NCBI RefSeq assembly: GCF_004912135.1
Contig: NZ_STGU01000001.1
Location: 558,001-622,000 of the forward strand
Length of the DNA: 64,000 nucleotides
Reading direction: 5' to 3'
From: Rhizobium rosettiformans W3
GTDB lineage: Bacteria > Pseudomonadota > Alphaproteobacteria > Rhizobiales > Rhizobiaceae
The notes under the pieces were generated by a model. That model worked only from the letters and a program-made list of their open reading frames with translations, did not search any database and was not told the DNA's origin. Below are positions 18,243 to 25,690 of this stretch, piece by piece (the first letter of the stretch is position 1; each line of letters begins with the position of its first letter). Both the position numbers and the translations under genes were made by a program.

Positions 18243-19076
18243 GTGGACGCGGGACGCCTTATCGAGATCACCGATCCCGGCGACGCCAGGATCGCCGAGT
18301 TCACCTCGATCCGCGAGCGCGATCTGACCGGCCGTCAGGGGCAGTTCATCGCCGAGGGGACCGTGGTGCTCTCGATGCTCGCCAAGGCGCATGGCGGTTC
18401 TGGTCCGGTGCGGGCCGAGAAGCTCTTGCTGCTCAAGAACCGGGTCGCAGGTCTGTCCGACGTCATCGACCAGTTCCCGGCGGATGTGCCGGTCTATGTT
18501 GCCGAGACTGCGGTGCTGGATGCGATCGCGGGCTTTCACCTGCATCGCGGCGTGCTGGCGGTCGGAAGCCGCGCTGCACCACCCGATCTTGCCAGCCTGG
18601 TCTCCCAATTGCCTGACAATGCGCTCGTGCTGGTCGGCTGCGGGATCTCGAACCACGACAATATCGGCGCCTTGTTCCGCAATGCCGCTGGGTTCACGGC
18701 CGATGCCGTGCTGCTCGACGAGACCTGTTGCGATCCGCTCTACCGCAAGGCGCTGCGCGTCTCTGTCGGCTCCGTGCTCGCCGTTCCCTATGCGCGGAAG
18801 GAGAGTGTTGAGACGGTTCTCGGCACGCTTGCCGAGGCCGGTTTCGAGATCTGGGCGCTGTCGCCTTCCGGAACGGTCGAGATCGGTGGGATCAAGCCTG
18901 GCCGACGCGTGGCGCTGGTGATGGGCACGGAGGGGGAGGGGCTACCAGCGGCAATCCTCGAACGGTTTCATTCAGCGCGGATTGCGCAGGCGCCCGGGCT
19001 CGATAGCCTCAATGTCGGCACGGCGAGCGGGATCGCGCTCTATGCGATCGCACGCGCCATGGGGCGGCTTGGCTGA
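18243..19076 (+). CDS. TrmH/SpoU-family RNA 2'-O-methyltransferase
   Basis: Predicted 277 residues from a GTG start at 18243 that has GAGG just upstream. The three SPOUT motifs are intact: NHDNIGALFRNAAGF (motif 1, with the catalytic Arg), LVMGTEGEGLP (motif 2) and LDSLNVGTASGIALY (motif 3). A substrate-binding N-terminal domain precedes the methyltransferase fold. Such enzymes methylate tRNA or 23S rRNA ribose. The exact target cannot be told. It follows the small membrane gene by 7 bases. Confidence 0.9.
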   Translation: MDAGRLIEITDPGDARIAEFTSIRERDLTGRQGQFIAEGTVVLSMLAKAHGGSGPVRAEKLLLLKNRVAGLSDVIDQFPADVPVYVAETAVLDAIAGFHLHRGVLAVGSRAAPPDLASLVSQLPDNALVLVGCGISNHDNIGALFRNAAGFTADAVLLDETCCDPLYRKALRVSVGSVLAVPYARKESVETVLGTLAEAGFEIWALSPSGTVEIGGIKPGRRVALVMGTEGEGLPAAILERFHSARIAQAPGLDSLNVGTASGIALYAIARAMGRLG

Positions 19077-19112
19077 GGCTTCGCCCTCGTTCTTACCGAT
19101 GATGGAAGTCGA

Positions 19113-20285
19113 TTACTCGGCCGGCGTCGCAAGACCCGCGTTGCGACCGATGGAGGGATCCATGGCCAGGACACGGTCGACCAGGCTCTTCTGCTTGTCG
19201 CCGGTCTTCTGTTGCGGACCGATGAGATCGGAAATCACGGACTGCTCGCCCTCGCGCGCCGCGGTGAGCACGATCATCTTGGCGGCGATGTCACCCAGTT
19301 CCTCGCGCAGCGCATCGTCTTCGGTTGAAGCCTTGGCCTTCAGCAGGCGTTCCGTCAGAACCGTCTGGCTGCGACGGATGTCGCTCTCGAGGACCGCGGG
19401 GTCGGATGCGAGGTTAGAATTGGCGATCTCGTCTTCGGCCATGGGGAGCTCTTTCGTCTCGGGCAGGGCAATGCCAGCCTCCCTAAGTGCACGCTGGGCC
19501 GTGCGCAGCTGAGCGTTCACGGTTTTGAGTTTTGCCCGCAGATCGGTCAGTTCGCGGGTCCGTCGCTCCGCAAGCGAGCTTGCATCGGCGCGCTCGGCGG
19601 CGTCTCGGGCCAGAATGTCTTCGAGCCGCAGAACCTTGTGTTCTTCCTGGGTGAGGCGAAGTTCGGCGTCCTTCGCGCGCTTGCCGAGCAGCTTGCTTTC
19701 GCGCCGCAGTTCTTCGCGTTCGTCGCGCATGCCCTGGATGCGGGTCTTCAGCGTGTCAATCTCGGTGTCGCGGCTCATCGCCTCGATACGCATGGTATCG
19801 ATGTCGCTGAGCAGGCGGGCGATCCGGTGGGCGCGGTCTTCCAGTTCGACATCCTTGGCAGCGGAGGCAATCTCGACGCGCTTCAAGGTCTCACGGATGG
19901 CGCTGATCTCGACATCGCCACGGCGAAGCCGCGAGCGAAGATCGGCCGCTTCTGTGCTCATCTCCTCGATCTGAACCTTGAGATCCTTGTTGTCGGCCAG
20001 GAGCCGTGCAGCCTCTCCGCTGAGCGTCTCGTTCTTCAGCTTCAAAGCGATCGACTGCTCGCGCTCGCGGGTCAGTTCGTGCTGGGTGCGGGCATTTTCC
20101 GCGGCATAGAGCGCGCGCACCATGTCCTTCTGGGCGCGGATTTCCTGCGGGCTGAGCGGCATGGTCGCCTTCAGGCGGTTTTCCGTGTAGTGCACGACAC
20201 GCTGATGCACCGCCGGGGCGACGAGCATCACCAGCAGCGCTGCCGCCATAAATCCCATTGCGAAAATCAGGGCATATTCAATCAC
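19113..20285 (-). CDS. Membrane-anchored long coiled-coil protein, unknown function
   Basis: Predicted 390 residues. One N-terminal membrane helix (about residues 3-25) is followed by a continuous heptad-rich, highly charged coiled coil (about 45-290) and a less ordered C-terminal tail. I do not recognise a characterised family, although similar proteins are common in rhizobia. It could be a structural or scaffold protein on the inner membrane. It lies downstream of eipA on the same strand with about 158 bases between them, which show no other gene. Confidence 0.75.
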   Translation of the reverse strand: MIEYALIFAMGFMAAALLVMLVAPAVHQRVVHYTENRLKATMPLSPQEIRAQKDMVRALYAAENARTQHELTREREQSIALKLKNETLSGEAARLLADNKDLKVQIEEMSTEAADLRSRLRRGDVEISAIRETLKRVEIASAAKDVELEDRAHRIARLLSDIDTMRIEAMSRDTEIDTLKTRIQGMRDEREELRRESKLLGKRAKDAELRLTQEEHKVLRLEDILARDAAERADASSLAERRTRELTDLRAKLKTVNAQLRTAQRALREAGIALPETKELPMAEDEIANSNLASDPAVLESDIRRSQTVLTERLLKAKASTEDDALREELGDIAAKMIVLTAAREGEQSVISDLIGPQQKTGDKQKSLVDRVLAMDPSIGRNAGLATPAE

Positions 20286-20443
20286 GGTCGCGCCACAGCA
20301 GTCTGAGAGAATTAGCAGTTAGTTAAGCATGCCGGCCGCCACCCGGCAAGCAAAACGGCTGGCGGTGCGGCGTCCTTCGACGAATATGGCTAACGACACA
20401 CCAGATCGAGCTTGCGTGAGCCTGAGCGGCGCAACTTGCCAGC

Positions 20444-21031
20444 TCAGAAAGGGTTCCAGGTGGGTGCGCGGGTCAGCTTGAGGTAACCGACATTGACGCC
20501 GAGGCGGGCGCCGACGCCGGTGCGAATCGGAACGAGGATCACGTCGCGGCTCTTCAGGACCGTCATGCCGACGCCGGCGACGATATAGGCCGAGCCGCTG
20601 ACGCCGCCATAGCGCGCATAGAGCGTGTCGACGTCGGGCAGGTCATAGACGAGCATCATCGCGCGGGTGCCGTTGCCGCCGTAATCGATGCCGAGGGACG
20701 GGCCCTGCCAGAAGACGTCATGCTGGCCGACATTCTTCGTGTAGAGCGTGCCTTCGCCGTAGGTCAGGCCGGCGATCAGGGCGCCCGAGCCTTCCTGGCC
20801 GAGGATATAGCCGTTCGGCAGGCCATATTGTTCGAAGGCCTGTTCGATCACCTTTGCCAATGCGCCGCTGGTTTCGCCGAAGAAGCCGTGACCGGCATCG
20901 ACCACTTCCTGGATCGAATATTCGCCGGCGGCTTCGGCAGGGCGCTGCGCGACTGCGATGCTGATCAGTGCCAGAACGGCCAGGGCCATTGCCTTGAACG
21001 ACAGCGGGGAGCGGTGGGGCAGGTGATGCAT
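20444..21031 (-). CDS. eipA: Periplasmic envelope-integrity protein, EipA/DUF1134 family
   Basis: Predicted 195 residues. A basic N-terminus and hydrophobic signal segment end near QRPAEAA. The mature part begins GEYSIQEVVDAGHGFFGETSGALA and continues with the Gly-rich GPSLGIDYGGNG region typical of DUF1134. In Brucella the family member EipA supports envelope integrity and is controlled by CtrA. The ATG at 21031 follows AGGAGG; an upstream in-frame ATG lacks one. The gene is divergent from chpT, and a CtrA-like box lies in the shared promoter region. Confidence 0.85.
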   Translation of the reverse strand: MHHLPHRSPLSFKAMALAVLALISIAVAQRPAEAAGEYSIQEVVDAGHGFFGETSGALAKVIEQAFEQYGLPNGYILGQEGSGALIAGLTYGEGTLYTKNVGQHDVFWQGPSLGIDYGGNGTRAMMLVYDLPDVDTLYARYGGVSGSAYIVAGVGMTVLKSRDVILVPIRTGVGARLGVNVGYLKLTRAPTWNPF

Positions 21032-21103
21032 GGTGCCTCCTGAATGCGACGCCGATGGATTCGGCATCTTCCTTGGGGGTAATTAAACCTAGCGAGCATC
21101 GTC

Positions 21104-21118
21104 TTAATAATCGGTTTA
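21104..21118. promoter_or_regulatory. CtrA-like binding box between eipA and chpT
   Basis: TTAA-N7-TTTA (21104-21118) matches seven of eight bases of the CtrA consensus TTAA-N7-TTAA. It lies 73 bases upstream of the eipA start and 104 bases upstream of chpT. Confidence 0.5.
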
Positions 21119-21221
21119 CCAAATATGGTGTCATTATGGCCGAACGGCATCCGACCAAGTCGCGGCCTGCGGACCTGCGTCCGCCTGTTGCGCTGAGGGT
21201 CCACATCTTCTGGAGACGACC

Positions 21222-21866
21222 ATGGCGAAGAACCCCAACCTCACGCTGGCAGGTCCCGACCTTGCGGCGCTGCTGTGCAGCCGCGTCTGCCACGACGTCA
21301 TCTCGCCTGTCGGCGCGATCAACAACGGCCTCGAACTGCTCGACGAGGGCGGTGCCGATGCCGATGCGATGGATCTGATCCGCACCAGTGCGCTCAATGC
21401 CTCCGTCCGCCTCAAGTTTGCGCGCCTTGCTTTCGGTGCCTCGGGCTCCGTTGGCGCATCGATCGACACGGGCGAGGCCGAGAAGGCCGCGAAGGATTTC
21501 GCGCTTGCCGAAAAGAAGACCGAGGTCACCTGGAGCGGTCCGCGCGCGATCATTGCCAAGAACCGCGTGAAGCTGCTGCTCAACCTCTTCCTGGTCGCCT
21601 ATGGCGCCATTCCGCGCGGCGGCTCGCTCGACATCTCGCTCGAGAACCCTGAGACCGACGCGAAGTTCAAAATCGTTGCCAAGGGCCGCATGCTGCGCGT
21701 GCCGCCGAAGTATCAGGAAATCCTGTCCGGCCAGCTCGAGGAAGCAGTCGATGCGCATTCCATCCAGCCCTATTACACGGTGCTGCTGGCAGACGAGTGC
21801 GGCATGGAGCTGAAATGCGTTCCCAGCGAAGGCGAGATCGCCTTCACCGCCGAAGTGATCGCCTGA
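21222..21866 (+). CDS. chpT: Histidine phosphotransferase of the CtrA pathway
   Basis: Predicted 214 residues. ChpT takes phosphate from the kinase CckA and passes it to CtrA and CpdR. The helical segment LCSRVCHDVISPVGAINNGLEL has the phosphorylated His at position 24 and closely matches the ChpT dimerisation and phosphotransfer helix. The C-terminal half is the degenerate ATPase-like domain of the family, without nucleotide-binding motifs. A receiver gene follows after 112 bases and ctrA lies just beyond, so the partners are next to each other here. Confidence 0.92.
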   Translation: MAKNPNLTLAGPDLAALLCSRVCHDVISPVGAINNGLELLDEGGADADAMDLIRTSALNASVRLKFARLAFGASGSVGASIDTGEAEKAAKDFALAEKKTEVTWSGPRAIIAKNRVKLLLNLFLVAYGAIPRGGSLDISLENPETDAKFKIVAKGRMLRVPPKYQEILSGQLEEAVDAHSIQPYYTVLLADECGMELKCVPSEGEIAFTAEVIA

Positions 21867-21978
21867 GCCGTCCCAAACTGGGACGGTGGGGTGATACAAC
21901 CGGTAACTTTTCCTTAGTCGCGGCCCGGTATGGTGTCGGATACAATTGAAATCCCCGTCACGGGGAGGGGAGTTGACC

Positions 21979-22341
21979 ATGAAGCGCTTGATGATCGCAG
22001 ACGGCTCGGACATCGTTCGCAAGGTCGGCAAGAAGATCCTTTCGGAGCTTGGTTACCAGATCTCCGAGGCCGCTTCCGGCCGTGAGGCGCTGACGCGCTG
22101 TGAACGCGAGCTTCCCGACGTGATGATTGTCGATGCCGGCATGGCCGACGCGCTGGATCTGATCTCGAATGTCCGTGCGCTGCCCGAGGGCAAGGCCGTC
22201 AAGATCTACTACTGCGTGGTGGAAGCGGAGCTGAAGGTGATGATGGCCGGCAAGCGCGCCGGAGCCAACGACTTCCTGCTCAAGCCGTTCGATCGCGAGA
22301 TCCTGACCAAGACCTTCGGCGACAAGGCGATCGCCGCCTGA
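21979..22341 (+). CDS. Stand-alone receiver-domain protein with an altered phosphorylation site
   Basis: Predicted 120 residues, a single CheY-like domain. The candidate phospho-acceptor is Asp52 in MIVDAGMADA and the conserved Lys is 102 in LLKPFD. The usual pair of acidic residues is reduced to Asp8 followed by Gly (IADGSD), and the switch Thr/Ser position after strand 4 reads YYCV. The domain may therefore bind a partner with weak or no phosphorylation. The ATG at 21979 is preceded by GGGGAGGGGAG; an in-frame ATG at 21946 overlaps that region. Its position between chpT and ctrA suggests a role in the CtrA phosphorelay. Confidence 0.8.
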   Translation: MKRLMIADGSDIVRKVGKKILSELGYQISEAASGREALTRCERELPDVMIVDAGMADALDLISNVRALPEGKAVKIYYCVVEAELKVMMAGKRAGANDFLLKPFDREILTKTFGDKAIAA

Positions 22342-22440
22342 TTTCACAGTCCTGATCGATCTGCAAAAGGCGGCACTGAACGTGTCGCCTTTTTATCGTC
22401 TGCGCTTGGCCCGATCTGATTGCCTGAGTGGTGGCCCCAG

Positions 22441-22476
22441 AAAACAAGAAGCCCGCGTCCAGGACGCGGGCCTCTT
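22441..22476 (-). terminator. Terminator of ctrA (bidirectional)
   Basis: GCCCGCGTCC (22451-22460) and GGACGCGGGC (22462-22471) form a perfect 10-bp stem. On the minus strand it is followed by a T-rich stretch, which suits ctrA. The convergent receiver gene ends about 100 bases away. Confidence 0.75.
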
Positions 22477-22496
22477 GATCAGGAAAGGGAAAGGCC

Positions 22497-23198
22497 TCAG
22501 GCCGTTTCCATGTATTCCGCGCCATCCGGCTCGCGCAGCACATAGCCACGGCCCCAGACGGTTTCGATATAGTTTGCGCCGCCGGCGGCGTTTGCGAGCT
22601 TCTTGCGCAGCTTGCAGATGAAGACGTCGATGATCTTCAGTTCCGGCTCGTCCATGCCACCATAGAGGTGGTTCAGGAACATTTCCTTGGTGAGCGTGGT
22701 ACCCTTGCGGAGCGAGAGGAGCTCCAGCATCTGGTATTCCTTGCCCGTCAGGTGAACGCGCTGACCACCGACTTCGACAGTCTTGGCATCGAGATTGACG
22801 ATCAGTTCACCGGTGATGATGATCGACTGGGCGTGACCCTTGGAGCGACGAACGATCGCGTGAATGCGGGCAACCAGCTCGTCCTTGTGGAACGGCTTCG
22901 TCATGTAGTCGTCGGCGCCGAAGCCGAGACCGCGCACCTTGTCTTCAATGCCTGCCATGCCGGAAAGTATCAGGATCGGCGTCTTCACCTTCGACAGGCG
23001 AAGAGTACGCAGCACCTCGTAGCCGGACATGTCGGGCAGGTTCAGGTCGAGCAGAATGATATCGTAGTCGTAGAGTTTCCCGAGATCGACACCTTCTTCG
23101 CCGAGATCGGTAGTGTAGACGTTGAAGCTCTCGGACTTGAGCATCAGTTCTATGCTCTGCGCCGTCGCGCTATCGTCTTCAATGAGTAGAACCCGCAT
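22497..23198 (-). CDS. ctrA: Cell-cycle master response regulator CtrA
   Basis: Predicted 233 residues, OmpR/PhoB family. The receiver domain (1-120) has the acidic pair in IEDD, the phospho-acceptor Asp51 in ILLDLNLPD, and Lys in MTKPFH. The winged-helix domain (about 125-225) carries the recognition region [33 protein letters not shown]. CtrA controls replication, division and motility genes in alphaproteobacteria. The start at 23198 follows AAGGGGAT. Upstream are a cluster of GANTC sites and a CtrA-like box, which fits control by CcrM methylation and by CtrA itself. Confidence 0.97.
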   Translation of the reverse strand: MRVLLIEDDSATAQSIELMLKSESFNVYTTDLGEEGVDLGKLYDYDIILLDLNLPDMSGYEVLRTLRLSKVKTPILILSGMAGIEDKVRGLGFGADDYMTKPFHKDELVARIHAIVRRSKGHAQSIIITGELIVNLDAKTVEVGGQRVHLTGKEYQMLELLSLRKGTTLTKEMFLNHLYGGMDEPELKIIDVFICKLRKKLANAAGGANYIETVWGRGYVLREPDGAEYMETA

Positions 23199-23632
23199 AT
23201 TTATCCCCTTTACCGCCGCCGAAAGGTCAAGTTGGCCCCCTACGCGATACGGATCCAGTCGTTGCCTGATTTGAAGGCTGCCACCAATTGGTTAACAAAT
23301 TCTGATTCCCTCTGGCAAGGTGTATCGAATTTATTAAGCAAAGATATCAGCCTCCTGATTCTTCATGTGTTTCGGTCATCGCCACACCTGAATCAGCGCC
23401 TCAGGAATCCCCTGTAACCGATTCATTTGACTCATCATTGTCAGGAGCTCTTTTCGGGCTCTGGCATTTACTGACCCTTAAGTGATCGGGCTTATCATTA
23501 ACGATGCCCGTAAACGAAAGGTTACCAAGGGTAGCTTTTTGTTAACGCCGCGGACTTTTTTTGGACGAATCGGTGGCGGGCGTGTTGAGTAGCAAGTGTG
23601 GCGGGGGATCTCGCATCACGGGAGTATTGCGT
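23199..23632. promoter_or_regulatory. Divergent ctrA-fliJ control region with a GANTC cluster and a CtrA-like box
   Basis: This 434-base stretch has no credible gene. It holds seven GANTC sites, starting at 23304, 23357, 23390, 23405, 23420, 23429 and 23567; six of them fall within 130 bases. GANTC is the target of the cell-cycle methyltransferase CcrM. A TTTA-N7-TTAA box at 23467-23481 matches seven of eight CtrA consensus bases, and a weaker TAAA-N7-TTAC lies at 23511-23525. The region probably carries several ctrA promoters and the fliJ promoter. Confidence 0.65.
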
Positions 23633-23983
23633 ATGAAGTCGCGTGAGAGCCTGGTACGCCTGAAGGGATTTCAGGTCACCGAAAAACGTCGGCAATTGCA
23701 GCAGTTGCAGTCTATGATGTCGGAGTTCGAACGGATGGCGAAGGAGCTCGAGGCTCAGATCGGCATCGAGGAAAAGAAATCGGGCATCACCGATCCCAAT
23801 CATTTCGCCTATCCCACCTTCGCCAAGGCAGCTCGCCAGCGTGCGGACAATCTTCAGGTCTCGATCCGGGAACTGAAAGTCCAGCAGGAAGCGGCCGAAC
23901 TGGCGTTGGAAGAGGCTGAAGCGGAATACCAGAAGGCGGCCGCTCTCGAAGAGCGCGATGGCCAGATGCGTGTCCGGGCCTGA
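23633..23983 (+). CDS. fliJ: FliJ-like flagellar export chaperone
   Basis: Predicted 116 residues, nearly all alpha-helical coiled coil. It begins MKSRESLVRLKGFQVTEKRRQLQQLQ, written here as one charged helix start (first 20 residues are the diagnostic part), which resembles rhizobial FliJ, the stalk protein of the flagellar export ATPase. A coiled coil alone is weak evidence, but position next to ctrA is typical of FliJ in this group. The ATG at 23633 follows GGGAG; earlier in-frame starts add a non-helical leader. The partner gene fliI is not next to it. Confidence 0.6.
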   Translation: MKSRESLVRLKGFQVTEKRRQLQQLQSMMSEFERMAKELEAQIGIEEKKSGITDPNHFAYPTFAKAARQRADNLQVSIRELKVQQEAAELALEEAEAEYQKAAALEERDGQMRVRA

Positions 23984-24018
23984 ATAACGCTATTCAGTCT
24001 GGTTGAGATTTCGAAAGA

Positions 24019-24062
24019 GAAGGCGGTCGCGGATACTCCCGCGTCCGCCTTCGTTCGTTTTC
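24019..24062 (+). terminator. Probable terminator after fliJ
   Basis: A 12-bp stem with one mismatch joins 24021-24032 and 24039-24050, followed by a T-rich stretch (24051-24061). It lies between fliJ and the convergent acetyltransferase gene. Confidence 0.65.
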
Positions 24063-24072
24063 AAGAGACGTG

Positions 24073-24360
24073 TCAGCTCTTGCGGACGTCGTTCCAATCC
24101 GGGTGACGATCCATCTGCGCCTTCATGAAAGGGCAGAGGGGGATTATCTTCCAGCCCCCCTTGCGGGCTTCGGCCACCGCATGTTCCGCGAGCGCCTGGC
24201 CGGCGCCCGTTCCGCGCATGTCCGCGGGCACCTCGGTGTGATCGATGATGATCAGGCTGGCCGAGGCGCGGGAAAAGGTCATGATCGCAGGCTGTTCAAT
24301 TCCCTCGACGCGGCCAACATAACGCCCGCCGGATCCGGCTTCTTCACTGGTGATCTGCAT
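24073..24360 (-). CDS. Small GNAT-type acetyltransferase (Acetyltransf_CG / YjdJ-like)
   Basis: Predicted 95 residues. The stretch HTEVPADMRGTGAGQALAEH contains the acetyl-CoA loop R-G-x-G-x-G/A of the GNAT fold, and IIPLCPFMKAQMDRHPDW is the typical end of the short Acetyltransf_CG family. Targets of these small enzymes are mostly unknown. The ATG at 24360 gives the family N-terminus. It is divergent from the PqiA-like gene. Confidence 0.8.
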   Translation of the reverse strand: MQITSEEAGSGGRYVGRVEGIEQPAIMTFSRASASLIIIDHTEVPADMRGTGAGQALAEHAVAEARKGGWKIIPLCPFMKAQMDRHPDWNDVRKS

Positions 24361-24467
24361 CCTTGCCTCCTGTTGCCGTGGTCGTGGCCTTCTGCTTAAC
24401 ATCGGGCTCAGCGGACCGGCAACGACGTGGTCGGACACGCAGTGTTCGATATCGGAAGGGGTTCTTC

Positions 24468-24932
24468 TTGCTGGTCTGGTTGAAGGCGCTGCTTCTCGTC
24501 GGTGCTTCCTTTGCGTTCGCGCTCGGCATCACTCTTCCGCTGATGCGCTTTGAAAGTTTCTATCTCTTTTCCACAGATGCCTCGCTCGTCGAGGTCATTC
24601 TCTCGCTCTGGTCGGGTGGCGACGGTTTGTTGGCGCTGCTGGTCGGGCTCGTTTCGATCGCCTTTCCGCTGGTCAAACTCCTGCTGGTCGCGGCTGAACA
24701 GGTGGCGAAGGAGGGGGCAGCGCGCGCGGGGATGCTCGATCGGCTGGTTCCTGTCTTGTCGAAATGGTCGATGATGGATGTGCTTCTGGTCGCGATCGTC
24801 ATCTTCGCGACGAAGACCAGCGGTCTGGCGCAGGCCTTTACCCAGCCGGGGCTCTGGTTCTATGCCGGATCAAGCCTCGCCGTCGTGGCCTTGAGCGCGC
24901 TGGGCAGAAAAGCCGAAGCCCAGGAATCATGA
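24468..24932 (+). CDS. PqiA-like (paraquat-inducible protein A) membrane protein
   Basis: Predicted 154 residues with four hydrophobic segments. The conserved PqiA stretch is seen around LSKWSMMDVLLVAIVIFATK, with the usual Trp-Ser-Met-Asp core. The full Escherichia PqiA has two such domains; here there is one. PqiA-type proteins work with MCE-type lipid transporters, but no MCE gene is nearby. No in-frame ATG or GTG suits the start; a TTG at 24468 with GGAAGGGG just upstream is the best choice. Confidence 0.7.
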   Translation: MLVWLKALLLVGASFAFALGITLPLMRFESFYLFSTDASLVEVILSLWSGGDGLLALLVGLVSIAFPLVKLLLVAAEQVAKEGAARAGMLDRLVPVLSKWSMMDVLLVAIVIFATKTSGLAQAFTQPGLWFYAGSSLAVVALSALGRKAEAQES

Positions 24933-24986
24933 AACCGGCAGGCTGGGCCATGCCGGTTCAGGAATGTGTCTTGTCAAAATATCGTC

Positions 24987-25005
24987 GTGCCGGCCAGGCC
25001 GGCAC
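24987..25005 (-). terminator. Hairpin between pqiA-like gene and sciP
   Basis: GTGCCGGCC and GGCCGGCAC form a perfect 9-bp stem with a single-base centre. On the minus strand it lies 8 bases after the sciP stop and is followed by ATATTTTG, a weak T run. It is probably the sciP terminator. A second inverted repeat, AACCGGCA/TGCCGGTT at 24933-24958, follows the plus-strand gene. Confidence 0.5.
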
Positions 25006-25013
25006 CAAAGGTA

Positions 25014-25289
25014 CTAATGGCGATACTGCTGAATGCGGGTGGTGCGCAGGCCCGGCAGGCCGTGGTCGCTGATGGAGGACTGCCAGGAGAGAAACTCTTC
25101 CACGGTCAGCGTGTAGCGTTCGCAGGCTTCTTCCAGGCTCAAAAGGCCGCCACGCACAGCCGCGACAACCTCAGCCTTGCGGCGGATCACCCAGCGGCGT
25201 GTATTGGCCGGCGGAAGATCGGCAATCGTCAGGGGGCTGCCATCGGGGCCGATGACATATTTCACTCGGGGGCGGATCATTTCGGTCAT
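25014..25289 (-). CDS. sciP: SciP, small CtrA inhibitory protein (DUF1153)
   Basis: Predicted 91 residues. The sequence around RPRVKYVIGPDGSPLTIADLP, cut here to its core, and NTRRWVIRRKAEVVAAVRGG is almost the canonical DUF1153 motif, with the helix-turn-helix SLEEACERYTLTVEEFLSWQ. In Caulobacter SciP binds CtrA and blocks its activation of target promoters late in the cycle, and sciP itself is CtrA-activated. A CtrA-like box lies about 54 bases upstream of this start, so the same loop is likely here. Confidence 0.95.
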   Translation of the reverse strand: MTEMIRPRVKYVIGPDGSPLTIADLPPANTRRWVIRRKAEVVAAVRGGLLSLEEACERYTLTVEEFLSWQSSISDHGLPGLRTTRIQQYRH

Positions 25290-25342
25290 TGGACTCTCTA
25301 TACAAACTCAAGACCACACACCCTGATACTAGGACCGATGCT

Positions 25343-25357
25343 TTAAAATTTGCCTAA
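25343..25357. promoter_or_regulatory. CtrA-like box upstream of sciP
   Basis: TTAA-N7-CTAA at 25343-25357 matches seven of eight bases of the CtrA consensus. It lies 54 bases before the sciP start, at a promoter-like distance. Confidence 0.5.
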
Positions 25358-25421
25358 GCCCATTGTAAGCATTTGATAATAATTTTCGCGACGCGGGCTC
25401 ACCAAGATTCGCAGGGTTTTG

Positions 25422-25442
25422 CGCAAGTTGAGTAAACTTGCG
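25422..25442. promoter_or_regulatory. Palindrome upstream of the LuxR-type regulator gene
   Basis: CGCAAGTT (25422-25429) and AACTTGCG (25435-25442) are perfect 8-base arms around GAGTA. The size fits a dimer-binding site for a LuxR-type protein such as the one encoded 249 bases downstream, but no target is known. Confidence 0.35.
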
Positions 25443-25690
25443 GCAATTGCATAGGAGTTATGCGGCTCCCGTGACTGGTGCCCATCTGGGATTTGTGGCA
25501 TTGGGCGCCCATCAAGAAACCCATGCCGGCTGATCCGTCAGTCGTAAGGGCAATGTCGAGCCAAGCGGATCCTCGTTCGAGCCGCAAGACCGGCGACAGG
25601 CCCAGATGATACCCGTTCCTCAATGGAACGACTCAAAGTCCATAAACATTCAGATCCCGATCGGACGAACGTCTGGTCGAAAGGAGTTTT

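Larger units (their letters stand above)
25290..25690. other. Intergenic region between sciP and the LuxR-type regulator gene
   Basis: No credible gene is seen in these 401 bases. They hold the sciP promoter region with a CtrA-like box, two GANTC sites (25292 and 25406), and a 21-base palindrome at 25422-25442. The remainder upstream of the regulator gene shows no clear motif except the AAGGAG ribosome-binding site at 25680-25685. Confidence 0.6.
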
